64,000 bases of DNA from Glaciecola petra (lineage in GTDB: Bacteria; Pseudomonadota; Gammaproteobacteria; Enterobacterales; Alteromonadaceae). The stretch lies in the NCBI RefSeq assembly GCF_031846345.1, contig NZ_JAVRHX010000004.1, positions 248,001 through 312,000 of the forward strand, in the 5' to 3' direction. Positions 53,839 through 62,373 of this stretch are shown piece after piece (position 1 is the stretch's first letter; each line of letters starts with the position of its first letter). The notes under the pieces are model-generated. The model made no database searches and had not been told where the DNA came from. It was given only the letters and a program-made list of their open reading frames with translations. Position numbers and translations under genes: made by a program.

Positions 53839-55263
53839 ATGGAACACAAGAATGTAAGTTCTCGATCGACGACAGACAAAGCGCTGCGTTTGAACTTAGA
53901 CGAAAAGAAATACGGTACAATTGTAGAAATAGGAGCAGGACAAGAAGTTGCTCGACAATTCTTTATTGCTGGAGCCGCAGCAGGCACCATCGCGAAAACA
54001 ATGTCAGCTTATGACATGAAGTTCTCGGATGCTATTTATGGTGTTCAAGACGATGGCAGATATGTCAGTAAATCACGTTTAAAAGCAATGATGGCACAAG
54101 AGTTTGATCTTGTTCTAGAGCGGGTTGGCGAGGCTCGTTCAAAAACCTCCCGTTATTTTGCCTATGCTGCGACTGTTGCAGCAAAGAGTTTCAACCGTGA
54201 CAACGAATGCCATGCTTGGTGCGGCATTAGAATACAGCTTTATCCGGGGGCTGAACCCTCCAATATCAAAGTTCATGTTAGGATGCGAGACGACAATGCC
54301 GAGGCACAACAACAGGCCTTAGGTGTGCTTGGTGTGAATTTAATCTATGCGGCCTACTATTATTTTGAAAACCCTAAGATGATTATCGACTCGCTAACTG
54401 ACAGTATCAAACCTGGTCGAATCGAAATAGACTCTATCGAGTTTTTAGGTCCTTATTTTGAAGATATTGATAATAAAGCGATAAATCTACACCTTATTCG
54501 TAGTTGGAAAACACGTGCCGTTATGTTTAAGGCCGACGGCTCTGTGGGGGTTCCTGCAGAAATGCTCTACAAGAAAAATGTATTGACTATACGAGGTTCG
54601 TTTAAGCCAGTGACGAATTTAAATGTAGATATGATAGAGCAAGGTAAAAAAGCATTTTATGAACGTGAAGGTATGAATGAAGAGAATACCTTAACCATTG
54701 CTGAAATCAGCTTAAATGATGCTAGAGGTCACGATAATCAAGTGCCCGAAAAAGACTTAGTTGAGCGGGTGCAGTTACTCAATCTATTGGGTTATAACGT
54801 GCTGGTTTCAGACTACACTCGATATTTTTCTTTGCGCGCTTATTTTAGACAATACACCAAAATGCAAATTGGTATTGTCGTGGGCATGATTAACATTGCA
54901 CAAATCTTCGATGAAGACTCCTATAAGGGTGTTGAAGGTGGGATTTTAGAGGGCTTTGGTAAGCTGTTCCCGGACAATACCAGGCTTTATATTTACCCTG
55001 AACTTAACGCCGACGGCGAATTAAGAGAATTTACCGATGTCAAAGTCCAAGAACACTTACGTTTTCTTTATAGACATTTACTCGAAAATGGTTTTTTACA
55101 CGGCATAAATACCAGTAACATTGACCTATTTAAAATTTATTCGCGAGAAGTATTGAAGCAATTGCGTGAAGGAAGAGGTGATTGGGAAAATCTACTCCCT
55201 GAACCAGTTGCAAAAGAAATCATCGATTCTGGCTTTTTTGGTTTTAAGAAAGCAAGAAGATAA
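53839..55263 (+). CDS. Conserved cytoplasmic protein of unknown function (474 aa)
   Basis: A 474-residue protein starting at ATG 53839, with CGGAG nine bases before it; an upstream in-frame ATG (53767) would add 24 residues without support. The sequence is soluble, with no signal peptide. It opens with a strongly conserved-looking segment RYGTIVEIGAGQEVARQFF-like (KYGTIVEIGAGQEVA) and IAKTMSAYDM, and later has LNLLGYNVLVSDYTRYFSLR and a helical C-terminus. From memory, homologues are widespread in proteobacteria but carry conflicting automatic names. The visible sequence gives no support for a TonB receptor (no beta-barrel, no plug) or an adenylyltransferase. A terminator follows, so it is transcribed alone or after the dehydrogenase gene. 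Confidence 0.75.
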   Translation: MEHKNVSSRSTTDKALRLNLDEKKYGTIVEIGAGQEVARQFFIAGAAAGTIAKTMSAYDMKFSDAIYGVQDDGRYVSKSRLKAMMAQEFDLVLERVGEARSKTSRYFAYAATVAAKSFNRDNECHAWCGIRIQLYPGAEPSNIKVHVRMRDDNAEAQQQALGVLGVNLIYAAYYYFENPKMIIDSLTDSIKPGRIEIDSIEFLGPYFEDIDNKAINLHLIRSWKTRAVMFKADGSVGVPAEMLYKKNVLTIRGSFKPVTNLNVDMIEQGKKAFYEREGMNEENTLTIAEISLNDARGHDNQVPEKDLVERVQLLNLLGYNVLVSDYTRYFSLRAYFRQYTKMQIGIVVGMINIAQIFDEDSYKGVEGGILEGFGKLFPDNTRLYIYPELNADGELREFTDVKVQEHLRFLYRHLLENGFLHGINTSNIDLFKIYSREVLKQLREGRGDWENLLPEPVAKEIIDSGFFGFKKARR

Positions 55264-55271
55264 TTGGTAAC

Positions 55272-55305
55272 AGACGCCCTAACATAATCGGGCGTCTTTT
55301 CTTTT
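55272..55305 (+). terminator. Rho-independent terminator after the 474-aa protein gene
   Basis: GACGCCC (55273-55279) pairs with GGGCGTC (55290-55296) around a 10-base loop, followed by TTTTCTTTT. It ends the plus-strand gene; the hairpin is 18 bases from the convergent HD-GYP gene end and could act in both directions only weakly. Confidence 0.9.
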
Positions 55306-55321
55306 ATGTCATAATCGTCAA

Positions 55322-56431
55322 CTAGTGTTGCGTTTTCAAATGTGTTGTCATGCCTTTATTGAATAAACGTAACCAAGATCCACTCAATTTACCTTTATAC
55401 TCTTTATTTAAATAAATAACCGCATCCACTTCTGATAATGCTATTTGTTCATTTGATGGCTGTATAAGACTAACATAGCGGTCGATTATGGCTAAAAGCT
55501 TCGCCCCTTCGCATATATCTTCACTTTTAATCCCCAATGGAAAACCACTTCCATCGATATATTCGTGATGCTGCATAATGATTTTTCTTGCACCATCCCA
55601 TGCATTTAAATGCTCAATTAAACGAGTACTCTTATACACATGTGAACGTAATAAATTTTCTTCCATTTTGTCTAATTTGGTTTTTTTATTAATGATGTCT
55701 CGTGGCATAAAAGCCATTCCAAAATCATGTGCATAGCAAGCTACCGCAAGTTGTTCTTCGGCAACCGGCTCTTCGCTTAAACGATTAATGAATAAGGCTA
55801 AAGCAGCAACTTGGTCGCCTCTTCCTTCAGGATAGCCAATCCGTTTTTCGATGGGGCGCATCAACTCTCTAAAAAACAAAACATCCGGCTGTAGTTCTGT
55901 TGAAATATCTTTGGGAACACCGGTCTTTGGTATTCTGTCATGCTGATCTTGAGCAGCTACCCAGACTTGATTAGTTAAGGCATAAACTGCCTTTTCCAAT
56001 AGTGCCTCATGTTCGCTTTTGTTGCTTGCAGATACCGACTCTATGACTTCTATGGTATTTTCAATAGCATTTCCGTCAAATTCTGCTTTACCTGAATTAA
56101 TGCAATCGCCAACAAACTTAGAAACTATGTCCATTAGTTTTAATACTAAGTCGCTTAATTGACTGGTATAACTCAACTCTCCTTTACGCATAAGATCAAG
56201 AATATCTTCAAGATGCTGCAGTACGCCCACCATGGGTAAAAATCCAACCAAGCCAAGATCGCCTTTGATAGTGTGTATCGATCTAAATAGCGCTCGTTGT
56301 AGGTCCTTATCTTGTGGCGTTAATTCGAGTTCAATCAAGGTTTGCTCACTCGCCTCATGCAACTCAACAATTTCTTCTTTCAAATCGCCCAATATATCTT
56401 CATCGACTTCTTCGGGTGTAAAAACGGTCAT
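55322..56431 (-). CDS. Hpt-HD-GYP fusion signalling protein
   Basis: A 369-residue protein. The N-terminal Hpt domain (about 12-105) has the phospho-acceptor His in FRSIHTIKGDLGLVGF, near residue 53. The C-terminal HD-GYP-type domain (about 200-345) shows the HD pair in CYAHDFGMAF, further metal ligands in LRSHVYKSTRL, and QHHEYIDGSGFPLGI, where the GYP tripeptide is GFP. Together they suggest a phosphorelay-controlled c-di-GMP phosphodiesterase. There is no receiver or kinase domain, so a partner kinase elsewhere must supply the phosphate. The link (about 110-195) has no recognisable domain. The enzyme is probably active because the metal motif is intact. Confidence 0.82.
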   Translation of the reverse strand: MTVFTPEEVDEDILGDLKEEIVELHEASEQTLIELELTPQDKDLQRALFRSIHTIKGDLGLVGFLPMVGVLQHLEDILDLMRKGELSYTSQLSDLVLKLMDIVSKFVGDCINSGKAEFDGNAIENTIEVIESVSASNKSEHEALLEKAVYALTNQVWVAAQDQHDRIPKTGVPKDISTELQPDVLFFRELMRPIEKRIGYPEGRGDQVAALALFINRLSEEPVAEEQLAVACYAHDFGMAFMPRDIINKKTKLDKMEENLLRSHVYKSTRLIEHLNAWDGARKIIMQHHEYIDGSGFPLGIKSEDICEGAKLLAIIDRYVSLIQPSNEQIALSEVDAVIYLNKEYKGKLSGSWLRLFNKGMTTHLKTQH

Positions 56432-56613
56432 GAATGCTTACCTAATCAATAATTTATTTTTATATATGCAGAGCAAATTAAACCGTGGCTTAATTGCTAT
56501 TGCTCTATTCAATGTGTTTATATCGGCTTATTGGAAAGTTTATTAATACATATGCTTTGTATTTCTTTCATAGCAGGTATAATCCACAAGCGTTATTTTT
56601 ATAGGAATGGCTA

Positions 56614-57336
56614 GTGCTGGCAATAATCAGATTTTTTGTATTGTTGATTTATTTTATTTTGATGAATGCATTTCTTATTATTATTTTTTTAATAAGACCT
56701 ATGCATAGAAACAACGTTTACTTTGCAGGCAAGGTATATTCCACTATGGCTTATATTTTGGGTGTAAAATTAATATACCGTACTCCGGGAAATATCGACT
56801 CTAACAAGACCTATGTTTGCATTGCCAATCATCAAAATACGTATGACTTAGCAACTGTTAGTCATGGTGCGATTCCTGGCGTGGTGACAGTGGGTAAAAA
56901 AAGTCTGAAATGGATACCTATTTTTGGTCTCATATATTGGTTGTCGGGCAATATCATGATTGACCGCAAGAACACCTCACGTGCTCGCGATACTCTTAGC
57001 CTCACTGCAGACAAAATGCGTGAGAGAAATTTGTCAATATGGATGTTTCCTGAGGGCACAAGAAGCAGAGGCAAAGGATTGTTACCCTTTAAAACAGGCG
57101 CCTTTAGATTAGCTTTGGCTGAAAAGAAAGATATAGTCGTCGTAGTATGCAGTGAGACCAATAAAGGTAAAATTAAGCTAAACCGATGGAACAATGGGTG
57201 TGTGATAGTTGAAATGCTAGAGCCAGTGCCATACTCTAGTGATATTAATGCCCGTCAACTTGCAAACGATATGCATCAATTCATGCAAGAGAATTTTGAA
57301 CGTATTAGTAAAGAAGCAGCAGTTTTAGAGAAATAA
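56614..57336 (+). CDS. plsC: 1-Acyl-sn-glycerol-3-phosphate acyltransferase PlsC
   Basis: Makes phosphatidic acid in phospholipid synthesis. 240 residues from a GTG start with an AGGAA eight bases before it. N-terminal membrane segment(s) (about 3-32) are followed by the PlsC domain, with the NHQNTYD (H-x4-D) catalytic motif, the FPEGTRSRG substrate-binding motif and the K-T-G-A-F-R-L segment. It lies 58 bases before rraB on the same strand. Confidence 0.94.
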   Translation: MLAIIRFFVLLIYFILMNAFLIIIFLIRPMHRNNVYFAGKVYSTMAYILGVKLIYRTPGNIDSNKTYVCIANHQNTYDLATVSHGAIPGVVTVGKKSLKWIPIFGLIYWLSGNIMIDRKNTSRARDTLSLTADKMRERNLSIWMFPEGTRSRGKGLLPFKTGAFRLALAEKKDIVVVVCSETNKGKIKLNRWNNGCVIVEMLEPVPYSSDINARQLANDMHQFMQENFERISKEAAVLEK

Positions 57337-57394
57337 GCCGGTCAATATATCGGTCGAAGTAATTTAACAAAGGTAGTTTTACCGAGGGAAGAAG

Positions 57395-57802
57395 ATGACC
57401 GAAGAAGCGCAACAATGGTATGAATTTAATGCAGAAACAATTGAAGCATTGACCGAAGACGGTACTGACTTAGCACAAGCTCATACGATCGAACATCATC
57501 TCGCATGCAAAAACTTTGAAGCACTCGAAAAAGCAGCCGTTGACGCGTTTAAAGCCGGCTTTGAAGTGACTGATGCAGAGGAATTGATATTAGATGACGG
57601 TGGTACCGTTTTTTGTTTCGATGCCGTCGTCAAAAAAAAATTGAATGTTGAAGTATTTAATACTGATGTAGATGCACTGCTTAAAGTTGCTGAAAAACAT
57701 AAAGTGCATTATGACGGATGGGGCACCTATTATATGGGTGACGATGCGATAAGCATGGAAGATGACTTTGACGACGACGATTACTTGGGCGATTCGGAAT
57801 AA
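57395..57802 (+). CDS. rraB: Ribonuclease E inhibitor RraB
   Basis: Binds the C-terminal part of RNase E and alters degradosome composition and RNA decay. 135 residues with the RraB domain, including LAQAHTIEHHLACKNFEALEKAAVDAFKAGFEV, FCFDAVVKKKLNVE and YDGWGTYYM, and an acidic C-terminus (DDFDDDDYLGDSE). AGGGAAGAAG precedes the ATG. Next to plsC; the next gene is convergent. Confidence 0.92.
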   Translation: MTEEAQQWYEFNAETIEALTEDGTDLAQAHTIEHHLACKNFEALEKAAVDAFKAGFEVTDAEELILDDGGTVFCFDAVVKKKLNVEVFNTDVDALLKVAEKHKVHYDGWGTYYMGDDAISMEDDFDDDDYLGDSE

Positions 57803-57925
57803 CAACCCTAGTCTTTCAATTGCCTAACTATTCCCGCTTCTGCTGCAATAAATATTGCCGTGTTGCTCAGGTTTGGCCCTTGTAAATAGTGTTCGATATA
57901 TTGAAGCTACCACTTACACTTTATA

Positions 57926-59050
57926 TTATGTTTGCCCGACTTCAACTAAAGCAAACTCAGCTTCACTGTCGCCTTCAATCATCAATATACACTTACCCCA
58001 AGAGGCAGGTAATTTCCAAATGTGCTCTTCTGCCACAGTGTACTTCTCTCGTTTTGTGTCACACCTTACTTCAACTGTATCGAGCTTTCCTTTAATATCC
58101 ACAAAGGCAAAGCTATTTCTCGCCAAGCGGTGAAAAATTTGACCATCAACGTCAATTTTCTTATTTATAAAAAGGTTTTGGTCTGACGCTAAAAAGTTAT
58201 TTATTTTGTCAATGCTAGGTTGTAATTTTTCAATAATAGCGGTGCCATTATTGAGCTTGGCTAACTTTTCACTGGTAGCTAATGCTTCAGCGTACGATCC
58301 TTTGTCAGCAAGCAACAAAAACAAGCGATAATGCAAATAAGCAATATATTTGTCGTCAAAACTACGATGTTCATCTGCATGCCCAACCGCACTCTGAATA
58401 GTTCGCTTAAGAGCAATAATTTCGCGTTTTTTGTTATTAGTTTTATTTGCAATTTTATGATCTATGCTCCATAACCAAGCGTTCTCGTAACGGTTATTTT
58501 CCTTTCTGTTATGAAGCTTTGTAACGATGACTTCAGCCGCCTCAATATTGCCTTCATCAACAAGTTTTGACGCTTTTTTATAATTATAGAAAAACTTCCT
58601 CGACGCCCCAGGCTTACCACCCATCATAAAATTAAACCTAACTAGCGACTGGCATTGTTCAGTAGGCTTGCCATCTTTGATGGCCGGTGAATACTCCCAT
58701 TGCTTTATTGCACGTAAAGCAGCGGCTTTAAATGCTCTATCACCACCAAAATCTTGCACTTCAGGATCTTGTACTTTTCCTGCTTCATCTATTACAAACG
58801 ACATTTGAACCCAGCCTTCTGCTCCAGACTTAGCGGCACTTGTGGGATATTTAGGTTGGGCTCTTTTTATAGCTACCGCAGGCTGATATGAAGTAACCAG
58901 CGCGACCTCATCCAAAGCAGTATCTTCTAAGACTTCTTGTTCTACTTCATCACAGGGCAATAGTGACTCTTGTGATAAAACAATACTACTTGCCAAAATA
59001 AGCAAAGCAGCAAATGACGTTTTAAGTAGCTCATTTGTTTTAGATTTCAT
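57926..59050 (-). CDS. Secreted TonB C-terminal-domain protein
   Basis: A 374-residue exported protein. The N-terminus (SFAALLILASSIVLSQE) is a cleavable signal peptide rather than a TonB membrane anchor. The TonB_C domain (about 58-135) has RAQPKYPTSAAKSGAEGWVQMSFVIDEAGKVQDPEV and FKAAALRAIKQWEYSPA, its usual strands. About 230 residues of helical, repeat-like sequence follow (about 145-300, alternating K/E helices with TPR-like character), then a short beta-rich tail. There is no Pro-rich spacer or ExbB/ExbD pair, so it probably does not energise a receptor. The function is unknown; proteins of this layout are common in Alteromonadales. Confidence 0.75.
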   Translation of the reverse strand: MKSKTNELLKTSFAALLILASSIVLSQESLLPCDEVEQEVLEDTALDEVALVTSYQPAVAIKRAQPKYPTSAAKSGAEGWVQMSFVIDEAGKVQDPEVQDFGGDRAFKAAALRAIKQWEYSPAIKDGKPTEQCQSLVRFNFMMGGKPGASRKFFYNYKKASKLVDEGNIEAAEVIVTKLHNRKENNRYENAWLWSIDHKIANKTNNKKREIIALKRTIQSAVGHADEHRSFDDKYIAYLHYRLFLLLADKGSYAEALATSEKLAKLNNGTAIIEKLQPSIDKINNFLASDQNLFINKKIDVDGQIFHRLARNSFAFVDIKGKLDTVEVRCDTKREKYTVAEEHIWKLPASWGKCILMIEGDSEAEFALVEVGQT

Positions 59051-59104
59051 CAGTAATATCCTTATTGTTAATTTCTAAGCTCCCTTTATGCACACTATTT
59101 ATTA

Positions 59105-61876
59105 TTAAAGGGCTTTAATCGTTTCTATTTGCTCTTGAATTTTACTCAATTGCATTTGCGCATCTTCTAATTTCGCTCGTTCTTTATTGATAACCGCTTC
59201 GGGTGCTTTACCAACAAAATTTTCATTGCTTAACTTACCTTCCGTGCGCTTAACGTCATTTTCAAGTTTTTCTGCCGATTTATTTAGGCGTTTTAACTCA
59301 GCGTCTTTGTCTATAAGGCCTGCCATGGGGATCATAATTTCCATTTCGCCCACAATTGCTGTTGCAGACGCTGGCGCTTTTTCAGAATTATCAAGCACCG
59401 AAACAGACTCTAATTTTGCCAATAGTACCAAATAGTCTTGAGTTTTTGCCAACCTGTCGATATCTTTTGAGCTAGCATTAGCTAACAATACTGGTAATTT
59501 TTTCGATGGTGGTATATCCATTTCACCACGTATATTACGAATACCTACAACAAAAGATTTCACCCATTCGATATCGTTCTCTGCTTGCTCATTCTTGCGA
59601 CTAACTTGATAGAGCGGGAAAGCATCCACCATAATACTAGCAGCGTTGCTATCGTTTGCTGAAAGGGGTTTGAGTTTTTGCGCGATTTCGTCTGTTATAA
59701 AAGGCATCACAGGATGCAACAAGCGCATTAAATGCTCAAGAACATTGATTAAAGTATGACGAGTACCTCGTTTTTCGTCATCACTGCTTTTGTCAGAGTT
59801 TAACACCGCTTTAGAGAGCTCCAAATACCAATCACAAAACTGATTCCAAGTGAATTCGTACAGGGCTTGGGCAGCAATATCAAACCGGTATTGCGCAATG
59901 GCTTTTTCGAACTCGGCAAGGGTATCTTGGAAGCGAGACCATATCCATTCGTCAAAGACGCTTAAGCTAAGGTTTCCGCCTTTATTACCCGTATCAAACT
60001 CTTCGGTATTCATTAAGACAAAACGAGTAGCGTTCCATATTTTGTTGCAGAAGTTTCTATAGCCTTCTACTCGGCTCATATCAAAATTAATATCACGACT
60101 GGTAGACGCCATCGCGGCAAATGTAAAACGCAAGGCATCTGTGCCATAGGCGTCAATGCCATCACTAAACTGTTTACGTGTTACTTTGGTAATTTTAGCG
60201 GCATCTTTGGGTTTCATCATGCCACTGGTTCGTTTCGCCACCAAGGCTTCTAGGTCAATGCCATCAATAACATCAATTGGGTCAAGCACGTTACCTTTCG
60301 ATTTAGACATTTTATCGCCGTTTTCGTCACGCACTAAACCAGTAATATAAATGTCTTTGAAAGGTATTTGACCGGTGAATTTTTTAGTCATCATTATCAT
60401 TCTAGCAACCCAGAAGAAAATAATATCAAAACCCGTGACTAACACTGAGCTTGGAACAAAGGTATCCAATTCAGGTGTTTCTTCAGGCCATCCCATGGTA
60501 GCAAATGGCCACAAAGCAGAAGAAAACCAGGTATCCAGTACATCTTCGTCTTGTTTTAAAACAACATCATCAGCTAAAGAATTTTGTTGACGCACATCTT
60601 GCTCGTCTTTACCCACGTATATATTGCCGGCATCATCAAACCAAGCAGGAATTCGATGTCCCCACCATAACTGACGCGATATGCACCAGTCTTGAATGTT
60701 GTTCATCCATTGGTAATACGTTTTGTCCCAATTTTCAGGGATAAAGCGAATTTCGCCCGACTTCACAGCCTCAATCGCAGGCTTTGCTAAGGACTCTACT
60801 GCCACATACCATTGGTCGGTTAAGTAAGGTTCGATTACCGCTTGGCTTCTGTCACCGCGTGGCACTTTTAATTTATGCGGCTTTATTTCAACTAAAAGAC
60901 CTAAGCTTTCTAAGTCAGACACAACTTTTTTACGCGCGTCAAAACGATCCAAGCCTTGATAATCTGCAGGCGCATTGTCATTGATTTTTGCATCATCCGT
61001 TAAGATGTTGATCATCGGTAAATTGTGGCGCTTACCCATATCGTAGTCGTTAAAGTCGTGGGCAGGCGTGATTTTCACACAACCTGTGCCAAACTCTGCG
61101 TCTACGTAATCATCAGCAATAATCGGAATTTCTCGCCCTGTGAGCGGTAACTTTATAAATTTACCAACATAAGACTGATAGCGCTCATCTTCAGGATTAA
61201 CGGCCACTGCAGTATCACCCAACATCGTTTCAGGGCGGGTTGTTGCAACAACAATATCACCGCTACCATCGGCCATTGGATAGCGCATATGCCACATAAA
61301 ACCATCTTCTTCTTCGCTTTCGACCTCTAAATCCGATACCGCAGTAAGTAAAACCGGATCCCAATTAACTAAGCGTTTTCCACGATAAATTAAACCCTCG
61401 TTATAAAGTTGTATAAAAACTTCTTGCACTGCTTTGGACAAGTTTTCGTCCATAGTGAAAACTTCGCGCGACCAATCTGGCGAAGTTCCTAATCGACGCA
61501 TTTGCTGGCTTATATTGCCGCCTGATTCTTTTTTCCAATCCCAAACACGCTCTACAAACTTTTCTCTTCCTAAGTCGTGACGTGTTAAGTCGTCGGCATT
61601 TAGTTGACGTTCAACTACCATTTGAGTTGCAATTCCGGCATGGTCGGTGCCGCATTGCCACAATGTATTATTGCCTTTCATTCTATGATAACGCGTGAGA
61701 GCGTCCATGATGGTGTGCTGAAAAGCATGTCCCATATGCAAATTTCCGGTCACATTAGGCGGCGGTAACAAAATACAATAAGGCTCGCCAATGCCGCTAG
61801 GCTTAAACAAACCCTGCTTTTCCCACTGCTGGTAGCAAGCCTGTTCTATTTTGTTTGGATCAAAAGTCTTTTCCAT
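59105..61876 (-). CDS. valS: Valyl-tRNA synthetase
   Basis: Charges tRNA-Val. 923 residues, class I with an editing domain. HIGH is HMGH at residues 47-50 in PPPNVTGNLHMGHAF; the editing domain (about 195-335) holds TTRPETMLGDTAV; KMSKS occurs in DKMSKSKGNVLDPID. The C-terminal coiled-coil arm (about 855-920, KLSNENFVGKAPEAVI onward) is present. It follows holC by 17 bases in the conserved pepA-holC-valS operon. Confidence 0.96.
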   Translation of the reverse strand: MEKTFDPNKIEQACYQQWEKQGLFKPSGIGEPYCILLPPPNVTGNLHMGHAFQHTIMDALTRYHRMKGNNTLWQCGTDHAGIATQMVVERQLNADDLTRHDLGREKFVERVWDWKKESGGNISQQMRRLGTSPDWSREVFTMDENLSKAVQEVFIQLYNEGLIYRGKRLVNWDPVLLTAVSDLEVESEEEDGFMWHMRYPMADGSGDIVVATTRPETMLGDTAVAVNPEDERYQSYVGKFIKLPLTGREIPIIADDYVDAEFGTGCVKITPAHDFNDYDMGKRHNLPMINILTDDAKINDNAPADYQGLDRFDARKKVVSDLESLGLLVEIKPHKLKVPRGDRSQAVIEPYLTDQWYVAVESLAKPAIEAVKSGEIRFIPENWDKTYYQWMNNIQDWCISRQLWWGHRIPAWFDDAGNIYVGKDEQDVRQQNSLADDVVLKQDEDVLDTWFSSALWPFATMGWPEETPELDTFVPSSVLVTGFDIIFFWVARMIMMTKKFTGQIPFKDIYITGLVRDENGDKMSKSKGNVLDPIDVIDGIDLEALVAKRTSGMMKPKDAAKITKVTRKQFSDGIDAYGTDALRFTFAAMASTSRDINFDMSRVEGYRNFCNKIWNATRFVLMNTEEFDTGNKGGNLSLSVFDEWIWSRFQDTLAEFEKAIAQYRFDIAAQALYEFTWNQFCDWYLELSKAVLNSDKSSDDEKRGTRHTLINVLEHLMRLLHPVMPFITDEIAQKLKPLSANDSNAASIMVDAFPLYQVSRKNEQAENDIEWVKSFVVGIRNIRGEMDIPPSKKLPVLLANASSKDIDRLAKTQDYLVLLAKLESVSVLDNSEKAPASATAIVGEMEIMIPMAGLIDKDAELKRLNKSAEKLENDVKRTEGKLSNENFVGKAPEAVINKERAKLEDAQMQLSKIQEQIETIKAL

Positions 61877-61893
61877 TTTTTATCTCAAATATT

Positions 61894-62370
61894 TTATATG
61901 CCTGTATATTCGAGCTGACAACCAGCTCTTTTATACTGCTTATATCGCTCTCTCGCTTGAGCTTTTAATTGTTCGTCTACAGGAACAAAATCAATGATGT
62001 GCTTGGCCTGGTGTTGTGCTTCAAAAAAACTATTCGACAATATGATTAACATATCTGTATTGCGGATTTTGGCCATATTAGCAAAAGCTGAAAGCCACAA
62101 AATTTCTACTGGTGTGCCCATATCTGGCCCTTCACCATACAAATTGTGAGGAATGAATTTATCTGCGGGGTATTGCCAAATAAAATCATCAAATGCTTCT
62201 GCGTCGGTTTTAGTGGTACAAAGAACCGTTGTTTTCTTTCTGAGTTTTACATTTTCATAGGCAAGCTCAGCTGCTTTAATATGCTCCGGCGGATAGTTTA
62301 CAGGGTATTGATTTGATCCATGGTCAGAATTTTGATCAGATACCGCAAAAAAAGAAACCAAATTTGCCAT
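61894..62370 (-). CDS. holC: DNA polymerase III chi subunit HolC
   Basis: Clamp-loader accessory subunit that binds single-strand-binding protein and psi (HolD). 158 residues. The fold is recognisable from VCTTKTDAEAFDDFIWQ-like LCTTKTDAEAFDDFIW and FIPHNLYGEGPDMGTPVEILW segments and the late FEAQHQAKHIIDFVP. Its N-terminal sequence is divergent and longer than in E. coli (147 residues). It is between pepA (3 bases) and valS. Confidence 0.9.
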   Translation of the reverse strand: MANLVSFFAVSDQNSDHGSNQYPVNYPPEHIKAAELAYENVKLRKKTTVLCTTKTDAEAFDDFIWQYPADKFIPHNLYGEGPDMGTPVEILWLSAFANMAKIRNTDMLIILSNSFFEAQHQAKHIIDFVPVDEQLKAQARERYKQYKRAGCQLEYTGI

Positions 62371-62373
62371 CGT

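Noticed and set aside
53767..55263. TonB-dependent receptor or nicotinate-nucleotide adenylyltransferase at 53.8 kb
   Set aside because: No signal peptide, plug or beta-barrel pattern and no nucleotidyltransferase HxGH motif is visible.
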